In this document: positions 50,690-60,129 of the stretch, piece after piece
Layout of the letters: each line of letters opens with the position of its first letter
How positions within the stretch are numbered: position 1 is the first letter of the stretch
Assembly (NCBI RefSeq): GCF_963966145.1
Contig: NC_091054.1
Location: 2,356,001 to 2,420,000 of the forward strand
Direction of reading: 5' to 3'
Source: Tenebrio molitor
Lineage: Eukaryota > Arthropoda > Insecta > Coleoptera > Tenebrionidae
DNA: 64,000 nucleotides
Translations under genes and position numbers: made by a program
Notes under the pieces: generated by a model
Database searches by the model: none
Told to the model about the DNA's origin: nothing
What the model saw: the letters and a program-made list of their open reading frames with translations, nothing else

Positions 50690-50775
50690 CACTATTATTA
50701 GTTCAAAATTAATCGAAAAAACAGGACATTAGGTGTATCGTTCATTACTTAACAAACAAATAATAATCATTAGAG
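50690..50775 (+). repeat. degenerate piece of the tandem-unit plus-strand block
   Basis: The stretch with TAGGTGTATCGTTCATTACTT and AACAAACAAATAATAA aligns with TCACCAGGTGTATCATTCGTT and CAACAAGCAAATAATAACA in the units at 51.8, 55.1, 59.0 and 63.3 kb. It marks an older, eroded unit left of the three good ones. Confidence 0.65.
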
Positions 50776-50995
50776 GTTAGGAAAATATGTAATATAAAAA
50801 ATGTATCCCATCCTTTCCTAAGGCACTGCTAAGCCCGTTTCGCGAATTTTGGGGTACCCAGTATTAGAACTTGAAGGAAGACCAATATACTTAGCTGTAA
50901 GTCTATTTTCATTAACAAATATCTGCCTTTGGCACATTTGAGCTGAAATAAAAATACAAAATTTGGAGACTTACATACACAAAAAAAACATCGGG

Positions 50996-51194
50996 TTATG
51001 AATTTTTTACGTACCAATAGGGGGCACAGGCAATACATGGTCGTTCACGAGTAGTGTGAGCCGTTGCTGTAAAAGATTTAAGAGATAGGTAATTGCCAAC
51101 AAATACAATGCTTATATGTAAAATAATCACCTGAGACGGTAATAGCAATAATTGCTACCAGCATAACCAATACAAACATCAGTTTCGCGTACAT
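50996..51194 (-). CDS. small secreted peptide precursor, copy B (CxxC type)
   Basis: Two exons. Exon 1 (51,194-51,131) encodes a signal peptide, MYAKLMFVLVMLVAIIA and on. The intron (51,130-51,067, 64 bp, GTGATT...CTTTTACAG) falls after the first base of an Ala codon. Exon 2 (51,066-50,996) encodes a 22-residue mature peptide beginning TAHTTRERPCIACAPYWYV and ending in a basic-polar tail. The precursor is 44 residues. The V-S-A motif puts signal cleavage right at the exon junction. Two Cys spaced C-I-A-C could pair with each other or across a dimer; no other family member has Cys. The AATAAA that other copies have downstream is lost here by a small deletion. No known family recognised; a secreted defence peptide is an inference. 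Confidence 0.68.
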
Positions 51195-51233
51195 GTTGAT
51201 GATTTGTTTGTTAACTGCCATCTTTCTGCAGAG

Positions 51234-51241
51234 TCTATATA
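51234..51241 (-). promoter_or_regulatory. TATA box of copy B
   Basis: TATATAGA, a weaker variant than in the other copies, again 25 bases upstream of the initiator GGCAGTTA (A at 51,216). TTATCAGATATG lies just before it. Confidence 0.6.
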
Positions 51242-52682
51242 GTGCACATATCTGATAAGTGATAATAGGATATCATTAAACATGAACAATATTTTTACAA
51301 CTGCAATTAGAATTTTTTTTTAATTTACGGCATATTGATTACTTATTATTGGTTCTGCATAATATATTTTTTACAACACCATTAAAAAGCACGGTGTGAA
51401 ATAATAGAATATTATTTAACGAGTTCGTGTGCAAGTTCAATTTTTACTTTTCTTAAAACTGATGTTATTCCTTTGATTTGTCATTTGTATGTGGCAACCA
51501 TTTTTTGGCCAATTATCTAGAGAAAAAAATTATAAATCAATCTGTAAATTCTTTGTGAAATTGCTACGCTTCTACTCGTACACATGACAATTTTATACAA
51601 ACTTTCGGAAGCTAATTTGAGGTGAATAGTTAAAGTTTTTCCATAAATTACCAGGTCCTATGCATTGGGATGAGACCACATTTTTACACAACAATAAAGT
51701 TCAGTAACTGTAAAAATTGGACACTACACTTATGTAGCTCTAAATTAAGTCGAAAAACCATGTCACCAAGTGTATCATTCGTTACTCAACAAGCAAATAA
51801 TAACAGCGTAGAAAGTTCTGTTTCTGTATCAATAAAGACAAAGAAATGGGTGTGTACTGGTATGAATTACGATTCGGCTGTTGATGGAACAAGAGAAAAA
51901 TAGAATTTTCGCAAACATCGAGTGCCACCTCATGACCTACAATAACTCCACCGAAATTCCGTCGATTCAAAGCACGTCACGTGAATGGGTGTGAGTTCGC
52001 ATTACCTCACGTAGCTGAAGACTCCGGATAGATATCGAGGTCCTGCAGAGGCGATCAACACACCAAAGCGTGGTAAACATTTCGAAGAAACCTCATCTAA
52101 GACTTACTAAAGAACCAAGGTTTAGCTAAGAGCTTCCTTTCGACCACTATGACAATAATAAATGAATCGATATCACGTACGACGAAAATGTCTGGTGAAC
52201 CACAAATCACTAAATCAGACATAATGTTCGTTTCAAAAAATATTGTACGAACCACGATATGAGAAGACGTATTCGGCACAATCGCGCAAATGAAGCACTC
52301 GCTCCTTCGTCGCTCGTGCCTCAACTAATGCGCTCATGCGCGGAAAATATCTTCTCGCACTGATTTCGTAAATAACTATTTCCTAGTTTCTAATAAACGT
52401 TCACGCCGAAAGCGTACAATATATTGACAACATTTTTCTCTAGAATATGTACATACATACATATTTTGAAATTAGAACTTGAAGGAACACCAATATGAGC
52501 TTTTGTCGCTCATGTCAAATAAATTTCACTTTTCATTGCGATTTGAGTTGAAGAGATCAACAGCATCATCAATGGAAATAAAAATACAAAAATAGTCAGC
52601 ACTATTTGTCAGTTTATTTGGACATTTATATGCACAAAAAAAAAATGGGTTTATGAATTTTATACGGACCAATGGCGGGTGG

Positions 52683-52851
52683 TCAATAGTCACTCGTATC
52701 ACGAATGTGATGAGGAGAAGTCGATGCTGTAAAAGATTTAAGAGATAGGTAATTGGCAACAAATACAATACCTATATGTAAAATAATCACCTGAGACGGT
52801 AGTAGCAATTGCTACTAGAACAACCAATAAAAACATCATTTTCCCGTACAT
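52683..52851 (-). CDS. small secreted peptide precursor, copy C (short variable type)
   Basis: Exon 1 (52,851-52,791) encodes MYGKMMFLLVVLVAIATTVS. The intron of 64 bp (52,790-52,727) splits the Ala codon. Exon 2 (52,726-52,683) encodes STSPHHIRDTSDY and a TGA. The precursor is 34 residues. The mature part aligns with the start of copy D (S-S-P-H-I-R-D) and then breaks off; the DNA after the stop rejoins copy D at CCGCCATTGGTCCG, so an internal deletion shortened it. The ATG 27 bases upstream in sister copies is absent here (AATTTGGCAG), which supports the inner ATG as the family start. AATAAA lies at 52,613-52,618 on the minus strand. It may be a functional short form or an early pseudogene. 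Confidence 0.62.
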
Positions 52852-52890
52852 GTTGATGATTTGTTTGTGAACTGCCAAATTGCTGCCGAG

Positions 52891-52898
52891 TTTATATA
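52891..52898 (-). promoter_or_regulatory. TATA box of copy C
   Basis: TATATAAA, 25 bases before the initiator GGCAGTT (A at 52,873). A GATA-type TTATCA lies 12 to 17 bases farther upstream. Confidence 0.65.
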
Positions 52899-53683
52899 TT
52901 ACGCATATCTGATAACAGGATACGGAAAATTACAAAAAAACTAGCAGCAAGACACGAATCATTAAACGTGAACAATATTTTTAGAACGGCAATTATTTTT
53001 TTTTTTTTAATTTACGGCATACCTATTGGTTATTTATTGGTTGCGCAAAAAAAACACATTTACATGTATCTATTATTTTTCCGATAAATGTTTTTTTTTT
53101 TTATCATAAGGAAAATACAACCTATAGGGTTGGCAGCTCTGTATGTCAAAAAGTTTGACATTTGTTGTTTCATAAAAATCTGCAAAAATGCAAAATAAAA
53201 CATTCGGTCAGCCGGAAAGTCTAATACAAGTGTCGTGCGGTAGGTATTTTACATCGCTCCAACTAATCAGGCAATCGGCTTTGCCTCGTGCCTGAGACCT
53301 AATTGTCGCGCTGTAAAATACACCTACCCCACTCTAATGTAAATAACTTTATACTGAATGGCAACATCAAAATAATCCTGTTCTTTTTTAATTTAATTTA
53401 AATAATCCTCTTGGATTTTTAATTTGATTTTTTACTTTTTTTGAAATTGGCTCATTTGTTTAACTGTCATTTGTATAAGATCAACTAAAGATATTTCTAA
53501 AATTATCGCCACAAAATGAATGCACCACTATACTTAGTTGTAAGTGTATTTTCATTAATAAATAATTGAGTGTGCTTCAATTGGTTTGGAATAAAAATAC
53601 AAAAATAATCGGCACCATTTGTCAGTTTATTTGGAAACATTACATACACCAAAAAATAAACACCAGTTTATGGCTTTAAGATC

Positions 53684-53968
53684 CTAATCATAATCTCCTC
53701 TCGAAGGCCAACGTGATGTCCTTGCTGTAAAACATTTAAGAGATAGGTAATTACCAATAAAACTATAACGAATACAATATAATACAGGGTTATTATAAAT
53801 GATGGTCCCATCGCAGTGTTAGACTAGTCTCACTCATGTTATGAGGTTTGCGGCACATCAACTACGTCACCAACGCCAACTGCGATGAGACAATAATTTA
53901 TTATCACCTGAGACGGAAGCAGCAATTGCTACTAGAACAACCAATAAAAACATCATTTTCGCGTACAT
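53684..53968 (-). CDS. small secreted peptide precursor, copy E (RGD type)
   Basis: Exon 1 (53,968-53,908) encodes MYAKMMFLLVVLVAIAASVS. The intron is 183 bp (53,907-53,725), longer than the 64 bp of the variable type because it holds a small transposon-like foldback starting TACAGGGTTATTATAAATGA. Exon 2 (53,724-53,684) encodes RTSRWPSRGDYD then TAG. The precursor is 33 residues; cleavage after V-S-A would release the 12-mer. It has three Arg, one Trp and an RGD tripeptide, with two Asp near the end. AATAAA is at 53,626-53,631. The same 12-mer occurs in copy H and, with one change, in copy F. Such short mature peptides can be hormones, antimicrobials or adhesion ligands; I cannot choose among these. 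Confidence 0.66.
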
Positions 53969-54007
53969 GTTGATGATTTGGTTGTGAACTGCCATCTTTC
54001 TGAAGAG

Positions 54008-54015
54008 TTTATATA
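54008..54015 (-). promoter_or_regulatory. TATA box of copy E
   Basis: TATATAAA on the minus strand with the initiator GGCAGTTC 25 bases on (A at 53,990). The predicted leader is only about 22 bases. The GATA-type site of the variable-type genes is changed to TCATCA here. Confidence 0.68.
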
Positions 54016-54510
54016 GTGCGCATATCTGATGACAGGAAAAATACAAAAAAGCTAGCAGGAAGACACGAATCATGATACATGAACAATATTTTTAGAACTG
54101 CAATTAGACATTTTTTTGAAATTTAAGCATATTGGTTACTTATTGGTTGCGCATAATTTACTTTTTACGCCACCATTAAAAAACCACTTCACAATGTGAA
54201 ATTCAAAACATTTGCACGGCCACTGCATAAAGCGTTATTGTGGTCCCGCAAAAGAAAGTGTAAAGGGGCATTTTTGACCCTTGGGTGTAAAAGTAAGTAC
54301 AATACAAAATGCTCCAAAAATATTTTATATTTTATCATTTTAGAAAGAATACGTATGTTATTAGTTAATCACAAAGTAGTTTGCGATTGTTTGAAAACGT
54401 ATAACAACAATGTACTTTGAAATTAGAACCTGAAGGAAGACCAATATGAGATTTTGTCGCTCTTGTTGAAAAAATGTCATTTGTAATTGAGGTCTGAGAA
54501 GAAGATTAAA

Positions 54511-54800
54511 TAGTAGTTTATTTGACGAGTTTGTGTGTAAATTGGGTCTTTCTTGGCACGCGTGGGCCATTTTAAAACGCGAGTGAAACGAGCGTTTTAA
54601 AAGCCCACGAGTGCCAAAAAAGGCCCAATTTACACAAAAACGAGTTGAATACAACGTTTTTTTGTTCGACGAGCCCCTTAAAGGCTCCAAATCGCTTAAA
54701 ACCTTTAAAACTAGCTTGATGTTTCGTTTTGACAAGTTGTGACATTTATCAAAATCCGTTCACATAGGAGAAAATTCTCAAATTCTGATAGTGTCGAACA
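54511..54800. repeat. foldback element FB, copy 2, inserted in unit 1
   Basis: Starts TAGTAGTTTATTTGACGAG and ends GATAGTGTCGAACAAAAA. It matches 49,755-50,065. Units 2 and 3 show the uninterrupted sequence GAAGATTAAAAATGTATTTATG at the same place, so the insertion happened in unit 1 alone. The 124-codon minus-strand frame across it is a by-product. Confidence 0.82.
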
Positions 54801-56061
54801 AAAAAATGTATTTATGCGACTTGTGTATGCAGCACTTTGTTTATGCGTGGGATTACGACACTCGCAGGGCTCGTACGTGTAAACTACCCACTTGTAAGAA
54901 AACCAGTACTTTACAGGCATCAGACACGTTGCATACACAATTATTCAGCAACATGTTTTGAAGTTGGACTTTTTAAACTTGAACTAAAAAAATTAATTTG
55001 AGGTGAAATAGAGTTTTTCCATTAATTGTCAGGTCCTAGACATTGTGATGAGACCACACTTTTTACACAACAATAAGTTCAGTAACTGTAAAAATTGGAC
55101 ACTACACTTATATGCCCCTAATTTAAGTGGAAAAACCATGTCACCAGGTGTATCATTCGTTATTCAACAATCAAATAATAACAACGTAGAAAGTTCTATT
55201 TCTGTATCAATAAAGACAAAGAAATGGGTGTGTACCAGGATGAATTACGATTCAGCTATTGGTGGAACAAGAGAAAAATACGATTTTCGCAAACATGAAG
55301 TGCCACATCATGACCTACAATAACTCCACCGAAATTCCGTCGATTCAAGGCACGTCACGTGAATGGGTGTGAGGTCGCATTAGCTCACGTATGCCGAAGA
55401 CTCCGGATAGATATCGAGGTCCTGCAGAGGCGATCAACACACCAAAGCGCAGTAAACATTTCGAAGAAACCTTATCTAATAGTTACTAAAGAACCAAAGT
55501 TTAGCTAAGAGTTTCCTTTCGACAACTATGATAATAATAAATGAAAAAATAATGAATCGATATCACGTACGACGAAAATGTCTGGTGAACCACAAATCAC
55601 TAAATCAGACATCATGTTCGTTTCAAAAAATATTGTACGAACTACGATACGAGAAGACGTATTCGGCACAATCGCGCAAATGAAGCACTCGCTCCTTTGT
55701 CGCTCGTGCCTCAACTAATGCGCTCATGCGCGGAAAATATCTTCTCGCAGTGATTTCGTAAATAATTATTTCCTAGTTTCTAATAAACGTTCACGCCGAA
55801 AGAGTACAATATATTGACAACATTTTTCTCTAGAATATGTATTTTGAAATTAGAACATGAAGGAAGACCAATATGAGCTTTTGTCGCTCATGTCAAATAA
55901 ATTTCACTTTTCATTGCGATTTGAGTTGAAGAGATCAACATCATCATCAATGCAAATAAAAATACAAAAATAGTCAGTACTATTTGTCAGTTTATTTGGA
56001 GATTTATATGCACAAAAAAAAACATCGGTTTATGAATTTTATACGGACCAATGGCGGGTAG

Positions 56062-56266
56062 TTAACCATAACCATAATCATAGAGCTCAATCCAAGAATC
56101 CACAGTACTAGTCCCATCACGAATATGAGGAGAACTCGATGCTGTAAAAGATTTAAGAGATAGGTAATTGGCAACAAATACAATACCTATATGTAAAATA
56201 ATCACCTGAGACGGTAGTAGCAATTGCTACTAGAACAACCAATAAAAACACCATTTTCCCGTACAT
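56062..56266 (-). CDS. small secreted peptide precursor, copy D (acidic, Tyr/Gly tail)
   Basis: Exon 1 (56,266-56,206) encodes MYGKMVFLLVVLVAIATTVS. The intron is 64 bp (56,205-56,142). Exon 2 (56,141-56,062) encodes a 25-residue mature peptide that starts SSSPHIRDGTST, has a single Trp in DSWIEL, and ends YDYGYG before TAA. The precursor is 46 residues. The mature part has four acidic residues and one Arg, so it is the acidic opposite of copy G although both sit in the same slot of their units. AATAAA is at 55,991-55,996. No Cys and no known motif. A role as a secreted ligand, defence peptide or neutral partner of the cationic peptides is open. Confidence 0.68.
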
Positions 56267-56305
56267 GTTTATGATTTGTTTGTAAACTGCCATCTTTCTG
56301 CCGAG

Positions 56306-56313
56306 TTTATATA
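56306..56313 (-). promoter_or_regulatory. TATA box of copy D
   Basis: TATATAAA, 25 bases before GGCAGTTT (A at 56,288). A TTATCAG element lies a short distance upstream, as in copies C and G. Confidence 0.66.
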
Positions 56314-56880
56314 TTGCGCATAACTGATAACAGGATACAGAAAATTACAAAAAAACTAGCAGGAAGACACGAATCATTAAACGTGAACAATATTTTTAAA
56401 ACGGCAATTATTTTTTTTTAATTTACGGCATATTGGTTATTTAATGGTTGCGCAAAAAAACACATTTACATGTATCTATTATTTTTCCGATAAATGTTTT
56501 TTTTAATTGACTAATAAATGACTAATAATGAAAAGGAAAATACAACCTATCGGGTTGGTAGCTCTGTATGTCAAAAAGTTTGACATTTGTTGTTTCATAA
56601 AAATCTGCAAAAGTGCAAAATAAAACATTCCGTCAGCCGGAAAGTCTAATACAAGTGTGGTGCGGTAGGTATTTTACATCGCTCCAACTAATCAGGCAAT
56701 CGGCTTTGCCTCGTGCCTGAGACCTAATTGTCGCGCTGTAAAATACACCTATATACCCCACTATAATGTAAATAACTTTATACTGAATGGCAACATCAAA
56801 ATAATCCAGTTGTTTTTTTATTTATTTTTTTACTTTTCTTGAAATTGATGTTATATACTCATTTATTTATTTGTCATTTG

Positions 56881-57617
56881 TACCGGGTGAGTGAGGTTTT
56901 ACCGCCCGCACGATTAACCCTATTAAAAAATTACAAAACCCTTGATATAAGACTTCAAATATGTGTAATCAATTTTCCCTTATCCTTATCACTTAATTCA
57001 GTCATAAAATTAAAAAATCGATTTTGAGTTAAAAAAAAAAAATTCGTACACGCTCATAATTCACAATTAATTCAAAGAACACATTTATGAAATTCGCATC
57101 AAAAGATAATTATTCGTTCTTGAATTATTCCAATTTTAACATTAAGAGCGAAAAATTACCAAAATTTACAACTGCAGTGTCATAAATAAATATCTCATTG
57201 TTGGGAAACATCTGTTGCCCACTTTTCTAGTAATTCTTAAGTCCCCCTAAAGGGTACCATAAACAACCTACGTGAACTTCTTTTGTGTAACTGACCACCC
57301 AATTTAATAATAAATCATAGCTAAGTTTTGCACTTTAATATCAAATCCCATTTATTTCAAAAACCGGTGATGTTTTCATGATTTCAATGACACCAAATTT
57401 TTCCTGAATGTTTGAAAGGACTCTCAGTGAAAAATTATGTAAATTAATGTAGCAGTTATTGAATTAAAACAAAATCTTTACCTGTTTCATTAAAAATTAT
57501 GAAATTTTTACAGACTGTTCTACAGTGATGCACAATAATTTCTGGATTTTTTGAGAATTTTAAATAGATTAGAAGTGGGTGTTTTCGCTCGGGCGGTAAA
57601 ACTTCACTCACCCGGTA
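56881..57617 (+). repeat. MITE family M3, copy 3, in unit 2
   Basis: TACCGGGTGAGTGAGGTTTTACC to TAAAACTTCACTCACCCGGTA. Unit 1 keeps the empty site TCATTTGTATAAGATCAAC, where a single TA stands in place of the element. This shows directly that the family duplicates TA on insertion. The same insertion is in unit 3, so it predates the last unit duplication. Confidence 0.93.
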
Positions 57618-57825
57618 TAAGATCAACTAAAGAGGTATCCAAAATTATTGCCACAAAATGAATGCAACACTATACTTAGCTGTAAGTCTGTATTCATTAA
57701 TAAATAAATGAGTGTGCTTCAATTGGTTTGAAATAAAAATACAAAAATAATCAGCACTATTTGTCAGTTTATTTGGAGACATTACATACACCAAAAAATA
57801 AACACCAGTTTATGGCTTTAAGATC

Positions 57826-58110
57826 CTAATCATAATCTCCTCTCGAAGGCCAACGTGATGTCCCTGCTGTAAAACATTTAAGAGATAGGTAATTACCAAT
57901 AAAACTATAACGAATACAATATAATACAGGGTTATTATAAATGATGGTCCCATCGCAGTGTTAGGCTAGTCTCACTCATGTTATGAGGCTTGCGGCACAT
58001 CAACTACGTCACCAACGCCAACTGCGATGAGACAATCATTTATTACCACCTGAGACGGAAGCAGCAATTGCTACTAGAGCAACCAATAAAAACATCATTT
58101 TCGCGTACAT
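57826..58110 (-). CDS. small secreted peptide precursor, copy F (RGD type)
   Basis: Exon 1 (58,110-58,050) encodes MYAKMMFLLVALVAIAASVS, with a Val-to-Ala change inside the hydrophobic core. The donor is CAG/GTGGTA in place of GTGATA. The intron is 183 bp (58,049-57,867) with the same foldback as copy E. Exon 2 (57,866-57,826) encodes GTSRWPSRGDYD, TAG. The first mature residue is Gly where copies E and H have Arg; the remaining eleven are identical. AATAAA is at 57,768-57,773. The precursor is 33 residues. The near-identity of E, F and H contrasts with the strong divergence of C, D and G in the same units. Confidence 0.66.
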
Positions 58111-58149
58111 GTTGATGATTTGGTTGTGAACTGCCATCTTTCTGAAGAG

Positions 58150-58157
58150 TTTATATA
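58150..58157 (-). promoter_or_regulatory. TATA box of copy F
   Basis: TATATAAA with the initiator GGCAGTTC 25 bases downstream (A at 58,132). Sequence is the same as for copy E. Confidence 0.67.
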
Positions 58158-59870
58158 GTGCGCATATCTGATGACAGGAAAAATACAAAAAAGCTAGCAG
58201 GAAGACACGAATCATGATACATGAACAATATTTTTAGAACTGCAATTAGACATTTTTTTGAAATTTAAGCATATTGGTTACTTATTGGTTGCGCATAATT
58301 TACTTTTTACGCCACCATTAAAAAACCACTTCACAACGTGAAATTCAAAACATTTGCACGGCCACTGCATAAAGCGTTATTGTGGTCCCGCAAAAGAAAG
58401 TGTAAAGGGGCATTTTTGACCCTTGGGAGTAAAAGTAAGTACAATACAAAATGCTCCAAAAATATTTTATATTTTATCATTTTAGAAAGAATACGTATGT
58501 GATTAGTTAATCACAAAGTAGTTTGCAATTGTTTGAAAACGTATAACAACAACCTTTTTTTCTAGAGTATGTACTTTGAAATTAGAACCTGAAGGAAGAC
58601 CAATATGAGATTTTGTCGCTTTTGTTGAAAAAATGTCATTTCTAATTGAGGTCTGAGAAGAAGATTAAAAATGTATTTATGCGACTTGTGTATGCAGCGC
58701 TTTGTTTATGCGTGGGATTACGACACTCGCAGCGCTCGTACGTGTAAACTACCCACTTGTAAGAAAACCAGTACTTTACAGGCACGTTGCATACACAATT
58801 ATTCAGCAATATGTTTTGAAGTTGGACTTTTTAAACTTGAACTAAAAAAATTAATTTGAGGTAAAATAGAGTTTTTCCATTAATTGTCAGGTCCTAGACA
58901 TTGTGATAAGACCACACTTTTTACACAACAATAAGTTCAGTAACTGTAAAAATTGGACACTACACTTATATGCCTCACCAGGTGTATCATTCGTTATTCA
59001 ACAAGCAAATAATAACAACGTAGAAAGTTCTATTTCTGTATCAATAAAGACAAAGAAATGGGTGTGTACCAGGATGAATTACGATTCAGCTATTGGTGGA
59101 ACAAGAGAAAAATACGATTTTCGCAAACATGAAGTGCCACATCATGACCTACAATAACTCCACCGAAATTCCGTCGATTCAAGGCACGTCACGTGAATGG
59201 GTGTGAGGTCGCATTAGCTCACGTATGCCGAAGACTCCGGATAGATATCGAGGCCCTGCAGAGGCGATCAACACACTAAAGCGCGGTAAACATTTCGAAG
59301 AAACCTCATTTAATAGTTACGAAAGAATAAAGGTTTAGCTAAGAGCTTCCTTTCGACCACTATGATAGTAATAAATGAAAAAATAATGAATCGATATCAC
59401 GTACGACGGAAATGTCTGGTGAACCACAAATCACTAAATCAGACATAATGTTCGTTTCAAAAAATATTGTACGAACCACGATACGAGAAGACGTATTCGG
59501 CACAATCGCGCAAATGAAGCACTCGCTCCTTCGTCGCTCGTGCCTCAACTAATGCGCTCATGCGCGGAAAATATCTTCTCGCACTGAGTTCGTAAATAAC
59601 TATTTCCTAGTTTCTAATAAACGTTCACGCGGAAAGCGTACAATATATTGATAACATTTTTCTCTAGAATATGTATTTTGAAATTAGAACTTGAAGGAAG
59701 ACCAATATGAGCTTTTGTCGCTCATGTCAAATAAATTTCACTTTTCATTGCGATTTGAGTTGAAGAGATCAACATCATCATCAATGGAAATAAAAATAGA
59801 AAAATAGTCAGCACTATGTCAGTTTATTTGGAGATTTATATCCACAAAAAAAAACATGGGTTTATGATTT

Positions 59871-60074
59871 TTATCGGGGCCGTCGGGTATGCGCCCACAC
59901 AATAATTGGTTTCGGGGTGTTAAATTGAGGATTATGAGGACGAGGAGGATACGACGCTGTAAAAGATTTAAGAGATAGGTAATTGCCAACAAATACAATA
60001 CCTGATGTAAAATAATCACCTGAGACGGTAGTAGCAATTGCTACCAGAACAACCAATACCAATAAAAACACCAT
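59871..60074 (-). CDS. proline/arginine-rich secreted peptide precursor, copy G (candidate antimicrobial peptide)
   Basis: Exon 1 (60,074-60,020) encodes MVFLLVLVVLVAIATTVS. The intron is 63 bp (60,019-59,957). Exon 2 (59,956-59,871) encodes a 27-residue mature peptide that begins SYPPRPHNPQ, has TPKP in the middle and one Trp in VWAH, and ends HTRRPR before TAA. It has seven Pro, four Arg, one Lys, two His and no acidic residue. P-P-R-P spacing with an Arg-rich C-terminus is the hallmark of insect proline-rich antimicrobial peptides, which enter bacteria and block ribosomes or chaperones. The family's usual start codon is put out of frame by 4 extra bases (ATGTAAGTAC for ATGTAC), so the next Met is used; the signal core also gained two residues. 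AATAAA is at 59,823-59,828. The intron happens to be open in frame. Confidence 0.72.
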   Translation of the reverse strand: MVFLLVLVVLVAIATTVSGDYFTSGIVFVGNYLSLKSFTASYPPRPHNPQFNTPKPIIVWAHTRRPR

Positions 60075-60129
60075 TTTCCCGTACTTACATGTTTATGATT
60101 TGTTTGTAAACTGCCATCTTTCTGCCGAG

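Larger units (their letters stand above)
51653..55030. repeat. tandem unit 1 (3.4 kb)
   Basis: Anchored on AGGTCCTA...GATGAGACCACA, this unit runs in fixed order. First come a plus-strand open block and the CGCTCCTTCGTCGCTCGTGCC block, then a variable-type peptide gene (copy C). A GCAATCGGCTTTGCCTCGTGC foldback follows (about 53.09-53.34 kb), then an RGD-type gene (copy E), a GGTCCCGCAAAAGAAAGTG block and an ATGTATTTATGCGACTTGTG block. It lacks the M3 element found in units 2 and 3 and has its own FB insertion at 54.5 kb. Confidence 0.85.
55031..58888. repeat. tandem unit 2 (3.9 kb)
   Basis: Same order of blocks as unit 1, with peptide copies D and F. It carries an M3 MITE at 56,881-57,617 that unit 1 lacks and does not have the FB insertion. 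Its plus-strand block (55,045-55,323) is open for 92 codons. Confidence 0.87.

Noticed and set aside
50829..51038. 69-codon minus-strand frame overlapping exon 2 of copy B
   Set aside because: It is in a different frame from the spliced peptide and lacks the shared leader.
52097..52324. Minus-strand frames with ECFICAIVPNTSS repeated at 52.1, 55.5 and 59.4 kb
   Set aside because: They are repeated because the units are repeated. They overlap a dispersed repeat also found at 18.7 kb, and show no sign of start, splice or signal features.
53867..54073. Longer reading of copy E starting MIRVFLLAF upstream of the signal peptide (same at 62,315-62,545)
   Set aside because: The extra N-terminal part covers the TATA box and initiator, so it would not be transcribed, and it is not kept in the other copies.
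54361..54735. 124-codon minus-strand frame
   Set aside because: It runs through the FB foldback insertion and is absent from units 2 and 3 at the same place.
58671..58859. Plus-strand frame MYLCDLCMQRF... with several Cys, in units 2 and 3 and at 62.97 kb
   Set aside because: The stretch folds on itself (GTGTATGCA with TGCATACAC) and looks like a foldback; the frame is interrupted in the 54.8- and 62.97-kb copies.
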